This document shows positions 32,901-44,455 of a stretch of DNA of 64,000 nucleotides, one piece after another (position 1 is the stretch's first letter; the number at the start of each line of letters is the position of its first letter). The stretch spans positions 3,782,001-3,846,000 of the forward strand of contig BSYQ01000009.1 in NCBI GenBank assembly GCA_030272585.1, in the 5' to 3' direction. Below the pieces are notes generated by a model. The model did no database searches. It saw nothing but the letters and a program-made list of their open reading frames with translations, and was not told the DNA's origin. The position numbers and the translations under genes were made by a program. Source of the DNA: Bryopsis sp. KO-2023. Its lineage: Eukaryota; Chlorophyta; Ulvophyceae; Bryopsidales; Bryopsidaceae.

Positions 32901-34319
32901 TAATATGTTGTAGATATGCTTTTCCTTCAAAATTAAAGCGGTGGGTCTTTTGCCAGCATTACGCTTTCCTTACGAAAATAACTCCATCGACCAACTTTTC
33001 AACGATGGTTGTTTTTTTCTTATGGAAGGCCAGGGTGGTGTGCAGGTTCTCCACACCTAGAAAAAAAAAGCCCAGAAAAAATGGTTTTTTCATTGTGAAT
33101 GTCTTGATCATTTTTTCCAAGGTAGACGGAACCTCTCAGAACTTGCATCAGTTTTTAATTAAACAATAAGAAAAGACGTTTTATTTCCCCCACCCAATAT
33201 TGTATAAAAACACCATCCTTCGTTAGCACCGCCTTTTCTCTGCCAAAAATGGAGTCTGCTTTGAAACAGGATATTTATTCTGCAAAATAAAATAAAATAA
33301 ACTGTTCGTTTATGTGTGTGGTTGCGTGTGTGTGTGTTTCTTATTCCAGCGGATGAAGGGGTGTTATGGTCCCACAATTATTTCTTCCACAACAAGCAAA
33401 AGAAGAAGATCGTTTTTTTCAGCTGCAGGGGGACGAGCAAAGCTAGAGTGAGTGCATTAGATGAAGACAGCTCCGATGACTCGTAGTAACGTTTTTTTTT
33501 GTGTTTTTTTTTCGATCGCCCAGAAAAAAAAAAAAGAAAAAAAAAAAAGGAATTTTTTTTTGGAAGAATAAAAAAAAGAAAGGGGGGTTCAAATCTGAGT
33601 GAGAGATGTGGATGGTTTCCTTGTCATTTATTTCACTTTTTTTTTTTTTTGGTAAAATATCTATCACTAGATTCGTTTAGGAAAATCGAATGGAAAACTT
33701 GGTAGGATTTTATTTTTTATTTTTAATGATCAGAAATGGAACGTTTTCATGATACCTTTGTCTTGGGAGCTTATGTGTCGGCGTCTGGAATATTAATCCT
33801 ATGAGTTGAAAAAAAAAAGAAATTCAGCAGAAAAGGTGAAGTTCGCTGTCCCCCCCTTCCCCGTCTATAAAAGCAGAACCCCTGCTGGGGGGGGGGATTC
33901 TGAACGTTTTAATATAATTATTTTTCTATTTAATATATAAATAGTGGAACGAGTCCTCCACATCAACCGTGGCCAAACTATATTGAGGTCCCCGTCACAT
34001 GGGGCTTAGTAATCCATTAGAAAGTTTGTCAAAAAAGGAGGGTGGGAAAAACGACTTCTAGCGGACAGAATTTCAGGGAAGGGGGGGCTGGGAGGGGTGC
34101 GGTGCAACCAATGTATTGATGGAACCCCTGGATGGATCAAGAAGTTCGTCCAGGCCGCGGTTTCTGTTCGTTTGTTTGTATTTTTCAGCTTTTGACTGTG
34201 TTATTGAAGAGTTGCTGGTGTTTTGTGGCTGCTTGTTTCAGAAGAGTGGGGCAATCGGCTACGATTCGGACGATCCCAGCGAGACGGATTATGGAATGGC
34301 TCAAGATATGGATGTCTAG
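29933..34319 (+). CDS. MAF1: MAF1, repressor of RNA polymerase III transcription
   Basis: MAF1 binds Pol III and blocks tRNA and 5S transcription when nutrients or TOR signalling fall. Eight exons, 29933-29964, 30184-30254, 30643-30751, 31141-31291, 31726-31791, 32311-32374, 33350-33447 and 34242-34319, join in phase to 222 residues, the usual size for compact MAF1 proteins. The order matches the family: [10 protein letters not shown], then [15 protein letters not shown] (box A), [18 protein letters not shown] (box B), and [21 protein letters not shown] (box C). The C-terminus is acidic ([20 protein letters not shown]). The spacer between boxes A and B is Ser-rich and probably regulatory. Two acceptors 12 bases apart precede exon 3; the first gives YSCVLAGLDK, closer to the family. 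The intron before exon 8 contains an in-frame alternative ending. Confidence 0.93.
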
Positions 34320-35508
34320 GAACCACCACACTATTTTTGTATTGTTTTCTTTTTTGTTTTCAAAGAAAGGGAAAAAAAAATGTGTGTGTGTGCGTATGTG
34401 TGTGATCACTGAGTTAAATCATCTTAGGATATGTACAATAATATTAGAAGAAGGGGATAGGTCGAGGTGGGGGGGAATCCCCTGGTAGTTGTGGCGGCAA
34501 AGGATCGAGAATTGAGTAAAAGTACAAATTACCATCAACAGGGTTGTCCAGAGAATGGGGGTGGTGGTGGTGGGGCTGTGAAAAAGAAAAAAACGAGCGG
34601 GTGTTTTAGCGTGGGATTGGGAGGTTGGAAGTTAGATGAGAAACCATAAGAAATAGTGCATGCTTTTTCTGTTTGTTTGTTTTTTTCCCTCCTCCTATGG
34701 TGGCATTTGATCAAAGAAGATTGTATCTTATCCCTTTATTTTCGGGCCTTTTTTTTAATTTTTAACTGGATTTTTTTGGCATTTTTTCCTGTGGAGTGAT
34801 ATACCCGAACAGGACATCTGGTCCATTCCAATCCACCCACCGAAAAAAGGAGGTTTAGAGTGGGACACCCTTTGAAGCAATAATCCCAGAGATTTAAGAA
34901 ATGTGTAAAACTAATCGGGCTGGATAAAAAGCATCAAGCAGGAGGGGAGGGGGAAAAAGGGAGGGCATCTGTTGTGCTTTTCAAAGTGGACAATTTCCAA
35001 CAATCAGCAGCAGGGGGGGTGGGGTGAGTAGGGGAAATTGGATTGATTTTTGGCTTGGCTGTGCAAGAACCAGGCAAGAGTTCCAGAAATCTGGAGGGAA
35101 AAGAGACAGGAAAAAAAAGGAACAAAGAACTCTGATAAGAAAAGGAAGGTTTCCTTTTCTTTTTTTTGAGGGGGACCCAGGCCTGAAGTGTTGTATTTTT
35201 GCAACCTGTCTGTCTGACTGACATCGGTCATTTCGGCCGTTGGGGGGGCTTCTTCCTCTGCATTGATAAGGGAACAAAATTGCAGGTCGACAAAAGAAAT
35301 GGTGGAAAAAAAAATCGGCAGGGGGAAAGAATCAACTCTTTCACAACTAGCTGGGTAGTTTTTTTTTGTTTTAGAATTTGGATTTAGCAGGGAATGGGAA
35401 GTTTGGGGGAAATTGAGTTTTTCAGCGGGTTTTCAGTGGGTTTTTTGGCGGGTGGGTTTTTTTCCCATAAAATACACACACGATATATGCACACAGTCCT
35501 TTTTTTGC
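34320..35508. other. Convergent 3' flanks of MAF1 and the DUF3754 gene
   Basis: A (TG)n run lies at 34380-34402. Otherwise homopolymers and short frames only. Confidence 0.4.
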
Positions 35509-37713
35509 TCATTTAGGTGCAGCAGTGTATTTAACAGGAACGTTGTAAGTGCTTTCTCTTGTGGCGGCATTCCAGAAATATCGAATCCTCTGACCGGTGG
35601 GGGGGAAAGCCCCGAAACACTCTTGCCAATTAACCTTCCCGATCCTCTCTTCCCTTTTAGCATCCCCAAACTTGTACTTCTCCAGCAACCCCATGGCTTG
35701 CTCCAAATTCATAACTTTCAGCAAGTACTCCCCGTCCTCCCCTCGAACCCTGGTCAGCAGCCCCAGCTCCTCCAGCTTCCGGGTAGCATCCTCCACGTCG
35801 AAATCGATTCTAGCACTGAGGTCGTTTTCCATCATGAATTTGTTGAGGAACTGTTCGATGTCTTTGTCCAAGCTCCTTTGTTTGATTGGTGCCGTGTCGG
35901 GCTGCCCCCTCCACAGAAAGAAATAAGCCAGCAAGGCTTCGTTGTTTTCCTGATCCACGGCTTCGTCCAGCAGCAGGGACAGCACCCCGGAATTGTTGGC
36001 AAGATTGTGCAAAGACAGCAGCTGGGTTAGATGGGCATGGTAGGTGCTCTCTTTCTCCTTGATTTTGAAGTAAGCTTTCAGCCCCCAGCTGAAGGGAACC
36101 GCCACCAACCCCAAAGACGTCAAGATGTTGGTGGTGGTGGAAAAGTTGAGGGTGCCTTGGACCAGCTTGTAAATCGCAGAAACGAAGCCAATCACCACGG
36201 GTATCCAAATCATCAAGTGGTCCATCCATGTGAATTTGACTTCGGAGCCGGGGAGGAGCATGTCTATGTCAGCCACCGCGACGTCTTTGAAAATTCTCAA
36301 GTACCAGAGCCCTGGGATAGCTTCTTCTGCCTTGATGGCGTTCTTGGGTTGGTTGCAGCAGAAACAGAGAGGGGCCAGCTCATGCTGCTGATCGGGGATG
36401 TTGAAAAGCATGGCTATTCTTTGATAGGTTTTCAGATTCACTCCTTTTTCGCCCAGGTAGCACGTCGCTATGGACTTGGCCCGAAACTGGAAATAAAACA
36501 AAAAATGTGTGTCGAGGAAGGGGAGCTCTTTCCAGTGACGTTACATATGTAGTTTTTGGAGCAAAAAAAATTTGTGGGAAGTCGTTCATGTTTCTGTGAA
36601 CCACCATTTTTCGTTTTTCTTTCTCGGTTGAATGACCAGACCAGACTGGAAACAAAAATATCATTGAATTATCGAACAATTTTCTGAAGAAAATAATAAC
36701 TAAGAAACCGGCAGTGAAAAGTAAAACACAGTAGAAAAGCATCGCAAAATCACCCTTCCATTGAAGCGAAACTCCTGTTGGTAAAATTTCCATCAAAACT
36801 CGATACCATCTTTTTTTTAGTACATTTAACTATATTTATTCTTCTTATTATCATTTCCTTGGTTTCAGGTTGGGGTAGTGGTCCTTACTTCCAGAATACC
36901 TCCTTCATTCTCTGTCCTCGAAAGAAAAGCTCGTATTGGACTTGCTTTGGATCAGGCAGTTTGACGTCCAACCCCATGATGGAGCGTTGCTCCATCGCCT
37001 CCTCCAAGTCGTTTTGAGAAACATCGTCGAAGCCAGCTTTAGTCAGCAAATGCCTCAAATGCTCTTTGAACTTTCCACGCAGGCTGGACACAAAATCCCT
37101 GCAAAACAGTCAAAACTGTTCAAGCCTGTGTTGAAAGGGCATGCACAGCTGATTGATTCCTTGTTGAAATCTGGGGAAGGAAATAGACAGACACATTGGG
37201 GAGAGGGAGGGGGATTTGGGTAAAGACAATCCATTCTCAAGGCTGGGGGGGGGGGGGGGGGGGGTACCACCATCCCCGGAAACTTCCACTTACTCCCTTG
37301 AACCCGTGCCAATCGGAAGAACGACATCCACGTCAGGGTCGAAGAAAGCGTAGGCCTCTTGCCAATCATCGAATTGGTCGGTCAATCTGCAAGAAAGAAT
37401 GCAAACATGTAGAATTTCTGAAAGCCTGGGGAGGAAAGTAATCGATCGTTGTTGATGCATGGAAAATATCTCATATCTGAGGCACAGTTCGGCGTTTTTA
37501 TTTTCCCAGGAAAAAAAGATAACAAGGAAAGAGCGCGCACCGGATTCTGTTATGCAGGCTGAGTCGTCTGTGGAACTCCTTGAACCCTTCGTCTTGGCCG
37601 GATTCCCAGTGGCCATCGGCGCCGAGGGTGGCGCGGTCCCCAAGCAGTTTCGAACAAAGGTCGCTTGATCGAATTGGGATGTACGTCTCAAGACGCTTGA
37701 ATGAACCATGTTT
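35509..37713 (-). CDS. DUF3754 / TMEM143-like membrane protein; first exon not resolved
   Basis: Exons 37713-37541, 37386-37294, 37098-36900 and 36486-35509 join in phases 2, 2 and 0 to 480 residues. The start is missing: the first visible exon follows a CCTTTGCAG acceptor and begins KHGSFKRLETYIPIRSSDL, the YIPI block that opens the DUF3754 domain. Further family blocks are HRRLSLHNRI, YELFFRGQRM, GVNLKTYQRIAMLF and WYLRIFKDVAVADIDMLLPG. Two hydrophobic segments follow (LMIWIPVVIGFVSAIYKLV and a second around LTSLGLVAVPFSWGL), so the protein is membrane-bound; TMEM143 is mitochondrial in animals and plants have related proteins. The C-terminal 150 residues are soluble, ending in a WW-like stretch (RIRYFWNAATREST). 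Function unknown. Confidence 0.82.
37245..37264. repeat. G20 homopolymer inside an intron
   Basis: Twenty G residues on the plus strand lie within the DUF3754 intron between 37294 and 37098. On the minus (transcribed) sense it is a C run. Its length is unreliable in most sequencing. Confidence 0.8.
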
Positions 37714-40700
37714 CTGCAAAGGCCATTTTCATCGTCGACCAGGAGCAATGAGTTGGAAAGGGGTGTTGAGCAACACTGCTGACTTCCTGAACCCCCCCCC
37801 CCCCCCTCCCTCGACGACATTCTGCTCGTCAAGGTCGGTTGGGATCTTTTTGGACACTGACCTTCCCCATGAACGTAGGGGACGCTTTTACGGTAGTAGT
37901 TAGTGCGCGCTCTCCAGGAACACCAATCCAACGCAAGAAAAATTGAATGCTGCCGATGGTCGTGGGGGTCAGAATAGGTGAATGGGTGGATTTCAATTGT
38001 TTTTTCGGTGTGCGGGAAGATTTGACTCGTCAACTTGTGTGTTTGTTCGTTGCGGTTTTGGCGTTGTGTTGCTGCGGGAAGTTCGCCAACCAACTCTTGG
38101 TAGCAGACGTTTTGATGTCTAGGTTTAAACCCCACGGTAAAGAGGTTGTCGTTCGACGGGACTGTAGGCTACACAATGCGGCTCAAGGCGGACTTCAACG
38201 CCGTCATAGCAGCATGCGCCGCAGGTGAACGAGATGGTTGCAACCAATCGGCAACTGAACATTCACGAGAGAAGAGTGACCAATTGAGGTTTTGATCAAA
38301 ATTCATGACTTCTTGTTCTTTCGCGACGTTCTCGTTGTCAAGAGAAATATGTGCGACACGTCAAGGCCGTCAACCGAACAAGATGCATGGATTTCTGTTT
38401 CCTTGCCACTGCTGGGACATATTTGTATTTTCGTGCACTCTATGTTGGAAATCGATAACCTCATCCATATCGATGAGTTTATTGCAAAAGAAACGGTTTC
38501 CAGAAGTCCGGTTTTGGTGCATATAGCTGCTCCATGTTTTGACTCCTGCTCGACAATGTTGACTCGCCCTGAAGTGGATATTCTCAACCGGACTCTTTCC
38601 TCCTACCCTGGCGGCTGCATTTCTTTCCTCGATGTTTGAAGTTGCCACACTGCATCCCAAATGTTCAAGTTGAACCGCAACAGCGCAAAAATTCAATTTT
38701 GGGTGTTGATGGGATGTAAAAATACCGTTCCAATTATCAAGCAAACAAAAAAAAACTCCAACCACAAAAATACATATCTATGTCGCATTTATGTGAAACA
38801 AAAGAACAAAATGTGGAATGTATCCGTTGGACTGTTTTTCGGCGAAGCATGGGAGCGGGCTTGCCGGAGAAGGTCGTATTGATGGTTGGGCTCGCAGGTT
38901 TGGAGTGCCTCTCTGTTTGCCTCCATCTAAATGTCACAACACTGGACAAACCATGGTTCAAATGGGTTTCAGTCAATCAATCAACCAAACTTGCATCAAA
39001 TGTGGCAGTGGACAACATCAATCCCATATTCTCAAGGACCAGATCATCCAGCAATAGTCTACTCTTCTCCCATAGTTGATTCATATCCACTGTCGTCCTG
39101 TTCTGGTTCACTTTGAAGTAATTGGGCGGCCCTGCATGTCACCACTTTACATGCAGTAAAGTAATACAATACTTTAGCGCGGATTGTCGTTTGCAAGTCT
39201 GTTAAAACTCAAAACCCAAGCGGCGCCGCTTAGCGCACAAGAAGTTCGGTTTCAAGAGAGTGGCAAGCATCATCGACATGATCCAAACTCCTCAGGAGGA
39301 GGTTTGTACTTCGGATCCGAAGTATAAACTCTCCATCAAAAAAACAAATTTGTTTGTGTAAGCAAACATAACTCCCCATCAATATCCTGCCAGTGGAATA
39401 GGTCAAAGTGTCTCTAAATGCTTGCTTCCATTCGAGGTGGTGTGCTGGTCCACATCTTTCATGCATCCATGGATATGGCCATATATACCTCCATCCACTC
39501 TCTGCCCAGGCATCAAACTCAGATAGGCAGTCAATCAACGGAGCCCTTCGTCTTTCCAGTACCACCAGCAAACTCTCATTGATGGGAAATGGGTTTCCAT
39601 GCTGCCAAGGTTTCAATGTGCTCGTTTATGTCGTCCAGCTGTGGGATGCGGGTGGTGGGGTGTGACGCTGGAAATTGACGTTCAATTCGTTCATCATCAT
39701 CAAAACGTGTGCGTCGCTAAGTAAAGTATCTCGCAAACAGACCGTAGCCGCACTCGAGGAGAATCGGGCCGTAGGTGAGAGCAGCATCATTTTCAAGGCA
39801 CACAACGCCGTACAAAAGCGAAATGCGGTCCAGCCGCCAGTCTATACGTCTTTGTTGCATACAACATCACCATCGGTTATTGCGACATAGCCGATGGTGC
39901 CAACTAATCCCATCACTGAGTTTTGCAACGATGCTAGCCTTTTTCAAGTCGTCACAATGTTTCGCAATGAATTCCATATCAGGCAACGACACCGTTTGGC
40001 ATCCACCTTGAGCTGGATATGGAACTGCGTGGTGGGTGCGACCTCCGCTCGATTGTGTGGCGGAGCAGTCTTCGTTGCTGTGGATGGCTTTTCGAGTTGT
40101 ATGTTGCTGGGGCAGCTGTGAGATGTGGAGACTTTGTTGAAACACAAGAGGCTGTACCTATGTCTTGCTGCAGCAAACAGCTGTTTGTAACTATTGATTG
40201 CCTATGTTTTAAAGACACTCGACCCGTTTCCTTGGTCCGCAACTGCGGATCATTGTTCTGCAAACTATCACTGACGAAATATAGCCTGGCATACGCGGTT
40301 GTTCAAGACCCATACTGTCGCGCAGAGTGATATTCACGAGACACTGCAACAGTTTTGAACAAAATATACACGAGTATCCAACAAACAACCTTGTCGATAT
40401 TATCCCGTTCATCCCAACTGTCCCAACTGAATTGTACTGGAAATACCAACTAGTTCCTAGACATCAACCATATCAACTCGACAATGCGTTCTTCATGCCG
40501 AAAATCGCCCCAAGTGTGTATGGGGGGTGACGGCTCTGTTTTGCTGTTGTTTGTGATTATTGATTGATTGATTGATCGAGTGTGTGTGTGGGGTGGAAAT
40601 CGACCCTAGCGTGAAACGTGCATCCCAAGGGAGAAAGTGTTTTCGATTCCAAACATCACACGGAAAGCAAAAATCACGAAAGTAACAGACCGAGCCAGAG

Positions 40701-42090
40701 CTCCCCTCATCTCAAATAAGCATGTTACATTGAAACAGTGAAAAAAAAGCATGTTTTAATTTCCAGTATTGTCTCCTATAAAAAAAAGTGCATTTGGAGC
40801 ACCACATCTCCCTCACTCACTCTCCCCCACAACTTATGTCATGACACTGGATAGTCGAAACCAATACGAACATCCCAATCTAATCTCCTTGAATCACTGA
40901 TTCCATATATTTCAATTTACCATAGAATTTCCCTGTTTTGTTATGAGGAGCGGATTTTTTTTTGTTTCTTCTTCCCCCTTTTCTTTTTCCCTTTTTTTTT
41001 TCTCTTTTGTATTTTTCGAGAACCCCATTCTCGTTCACACATTCATTCACAATCGATGTGAATTGTTTTTTTCCTTCCTTTTTTTTGTGCATTCGAACTA
41101 AAAATTATAATAAATAAATAAAAAAAGAAACTGAACAGATCTGAATTTTTTTCTCATCGATCAGACCTGTGCTTGAGAAAAATCTAGAACCAAAAAAAAA
41201 GAAAAGAAAATTACTTTGTTGCTAGAAACGTTATGTATAAATATTAGGATTCTAATTTATGATTCTCTAAATAAACAAACACATACACCAAAAAACAAAA
41301 AGAAAAGAAAAACTGAGCATTTCTGTTTTGAAAACGATTGGTGTGCCCAGACAGATTATTTATTGCTTCCCTTTTTTTATTCTCATTTTTTTTCAACCTA
41401 GAGAGGATTCCTACTCCTATCTATAGAGTGAACCAATTTATTCACAACCCCCAGGTTTCCAGATGCCTTTTCTTTTTGGACCAGAAAAATGAGAAGTTGA
41501 GATTTTTTTTGTCTTCTTTGTTCTTTTTTTTTCTTAAAATTCATTTATAGATGAATTTTCTCCTTTTTTTAAAAAAATCTTTAACCATTACCCAATTTAA
41601 AATATTCTTGAATTAAACTAGTTCCCGCTGTTTCGATATTCATTTTTTGAAACCTTTTTTTTCTGTTTTTGGTTAAAAACAAAGTTTATTGTGTTGAATG
41701 AAACTCCCTTCTTTTCCCCCTCCCTCAAAAAAAAAAGAAAAAAGAAAATAAAAGAAAAAAAGCGCACCAGCAAGAAGTATTGAAAAAAAAGTCAAGCTAG
41801 GGAATGAAGAGCACGAATCCTTAGCAAGATTTTTTTATCCCAACATGTGAAAAAACACAAGACCAAAAAAAAAGAAAAACATACAGCAATTTTCATTTTT
41901 CATTCCCCTCCCCCCTACACTCAAGCGTGTGGTTCCCTGATTCCAAATTTTTAGTTTTTTCCCATGCTGTAGATTCATCATTTTCTTTTTTTTCGGGGGG
42001 GGGGTGTTTTTTCAATAAAAAATCGATCATTTCTCACATCATTTTTCATCCGCTTCCGGCAAGCGACTCGCCCACCGAAAAAATTCTAAC
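37714..42090. other. Gene-poor region with possible decayed mobile-element coding
   Basis: No complete gene is supported. Near 38899-39015 a plus-strand frame has KCHNTGQT followed by CIKCGSGQHQSH, resembling a degraded retroviral-type CCHC zinc knuckle. At 39230-39616 a minus frame of 128 codons is rich in Trp and His (ESGWRYIWPYPWMHERCGP) but unrecognised. Frames at 38292-38639 and 40019-40330 are also unrecognised. A C run of about 14 bases sits near 37793-37806 and an (ATTG)n run near 40560. 40600-42090 is A/T-rich without a gene. The missing first exon of the DUF3754 gene should lie near 37714-38150. Confidence 0.35.
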
Positions 42091-42955
42091 TCATGACAAA
42101 GGTTCCCCATCAGGTCCAGTCGTATTGCACACAATAATAACACCACACTGAATTTCGGGCGAGGTTTTGTGAACGACTTCCATCGAAGCCACGGTCCTTC
42201 TGACTGAATGCCTGTGAGACGGCAAGCCGTTGGCATCCCTCTCCTCGGAAGTGAAATCGAAAGTGAAAATGTAGTAACAAAAAACAACGACAAATACGAT
42301 TACTGGGAGCACCAGGGCCAGGGACACTGACACCGGTCTGCATCACAATACAAATAAGTGGCCAAATCATGAGTCATTGATCGGTTGATTGAATGCCCCT
42401 GAGTCGAGTAAAACTGAACTCCAATGCACCAATGCTAATACCAGGGGTGCACAGGGAAAGAAGCAGGCAGCCAAAGGAATTTTATGGTGATTGTTCCACA
42501 CGTCTACAGATTTCTGACTTCAAATCACACGGAACTGGCGGCGGATCTCTGTTTCTTTAAACGATTCTGAAGCCAAAGGTCGAATGTGTAACGGATGACC
42601 AAGAAAACAGGAGAGCCGACACACGCAGAGTAGTCACCGCATCTCACATTGCCCATCTTGCGTGATTCGCTTCCTCGACCTCTGGTTGGCTTGCGCGCGA
42701 GTTTCCAACGCTTTTCACAGCGCCCCTCGGCCCTTCCCACCGCAGATCTGAGTCCTCCAGATCCGCTTCCAAATTCTCCGACGCTGGCAAACCGTTCAAG
42801 ATTTCTTCCACGCTTGCCGACCGCCCGTCGACTTGCTTCGGACCAAGCCCATTCATAGACACGATCCTGTGATCAGCGCCTCCATGCCCAAACCCTTCAG
42901 ATGTGCACGGGCTTATTCTGAACAAGCAAACCATGCACAGCACTGACCAAACCAT
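42091..42955 (-). CDS. Small type I single-pass membrane protein, unrecognised
   Basis: Exons 42955-42648 and 42337-42091 join in phase 2 to 184 residues. The ATG at 42955 begins MVWSVLCMVCLFRISPCTSE, a signal peptide. About 80 polar residues follow. The second exon opens with a strong transmembrane segment (SVSLALVLPVIVFVVVFCYY) and a tail of about 55 residues containing RRTVASMEVVHK. The donor AAT|GTGAGA and acceptor GATGCAG|ACC are good. The frame remains open upstream of this ATG, but the signal peptide favours this start. No family recognised. It may be a surface or endomembrane protein. Confidence 0.6.
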
Positions 42956-44455
42956 GGAGAACCCCCCCTTGGTCGGCACCCAGAGCGACTCCCACAACGA
43001 ACGAGGCCTGCCGCCACAACTTAAAGAAAGGAAAATGTTGATGCGTGCAGTGCTTTTGTTTTTTTTCTTCCGAACTCCCTTCCCGCTCAAGATCGAATCT
43101 CCGGGGTGACCCGTCGCCAGCGCCCAAAGCGCAGACGATCGAGACCCCTTTTGTTTCGTGGACCGGCATCTTGCTTGTGCTATTTTCAGATCGGGCGGAA
43201 CAGTCAACTTGTGTTGCTTTCTCTTGCGGTCCACCTCGGTACCGCGGTAAATTCAGGTGGGGCAGTTTTTTTTTAGTTCCGTTGAAGAGGAGATTGGCCG
43301 AAGAGGGCGAGGCGCAAGAATGTTGTTGAAACTGAAGTTGGGGGAGAGAGTGTGTGCTGCAATCACAGAGTGCGAAAAGAACTCGCTGTGCGGCGCAAGC
43401 GCAAGGCTATTCCATGCAGAAAATAATATCCTTGCTCTGCTTTGGAAGTGTATCGCCGCAAGTGCGAGGCGTGTGTATTTTGGTATGTATGTTTTCATGC
43501 TTGTTACGGTTTGGCGCGGGAAAATACCTCGCTTTTGCCACCGGCTTCGTGTGGCGGCATTAGGAGGCGGTGCATGCGTTGTTCGGCTCAGCGTGCACAC
43601 GACAAGAGCCATGCTGCGCCGGGCGGAACGAAATTCGGACCGAGTTCCTGTAAACCCCCTGTTCCTGACCTTTTCGCTGCCCAGCAGCCAGTGGAGGTGG
43701 TGCGAAAGATTTTTTTTTTCAACCACAGTACGTGCGCACAATATACCACTGTACCGCGAAACTTTGGAAACAGTGACGTTTCGATGCTTGATTAAACACC
43801 ACAATCGTAATTTGGTTGCTTCGATCGATTCGTAGCGTGTTTTCTTGAGAGAGTTCTTGTATGGGAGCTTCACCAGCCAGAAAAGCCGCCCACACAAACT
43901 CGATTGCCCCGTTCTTTTTCCGACCTCCTTTTGGCGCCAAGTCGATTTTTCACACAAACTCACGCTTCCCCACTGTTCTGGATGGAAGTTGTGCATAACT
44001 CCAGACGAAGATGAGCCCGCCAAACGTAACAAAAACCAAAACGTTTTCCAACCTTTCCCCCGCCGGCATACCCGTTCGGCGTCAAAAACAGGCAGCTGAC
44101 GCACCGAAAAGATGATTTTGCAGAAAAGCACAATCGTTGGAAAAAGATACGAACAATAACGTACCACGAACGAATCGCAAATGACGCTGGTGGTGGTAAT
44201 ACTTTCGGGGAATTTGTTCGTTGCGACACTCGAGTGGGTAACGGTTAGTCGGCGCCTCATCATGCGGAACCACGTTTCTGAGTTCGAGCGAGCTGCCCCT
44301 CTCCACAAGGGCTCCCTTCACAAGCCAGAAAAAAAAAGACTCTGTCGAAAAACCGTTCGACGCTTTTGAAAGCCGTCGTCGTCTTCGGATCGCTCGTCGG
44401 CCTTTGGTGGGTGTTTCTTTGGACGCGACTTGGTGGGATTCCTGGCGTCGACCCC
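42956..44455. other. Spacer with a long but unsupported minus-strand frame
   Basis: A 351-codon frame on the minus strand (44308-43253) and a 192-codon frame on the plus strand (43257-43835) overlap here. Neither has a recognisable domain, and both look compositionally mixed. GC content near 50 percent makes chance frames of this size possible. Also holds the promoters of the membrane-protein gene and pirin. Confidence 0.35.

Noticed and set aside
33499-33705. Lys/Phe-rich frames around 33500-33700
   Set aside because: Products of A and T homopolymers within the last MAF1 intron.
35413-36030. 205-codon plus-strand frame
   Set aside because: Antisense shadow of the DUF3754 final exon.
43253-44308. 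351-codon minus-strand open frame as a gene
   Set aside because: No domain, mixed composition, overlaps plus-strand frames of similar quality, and lies in GC-balanced sequence where chance frames are long.
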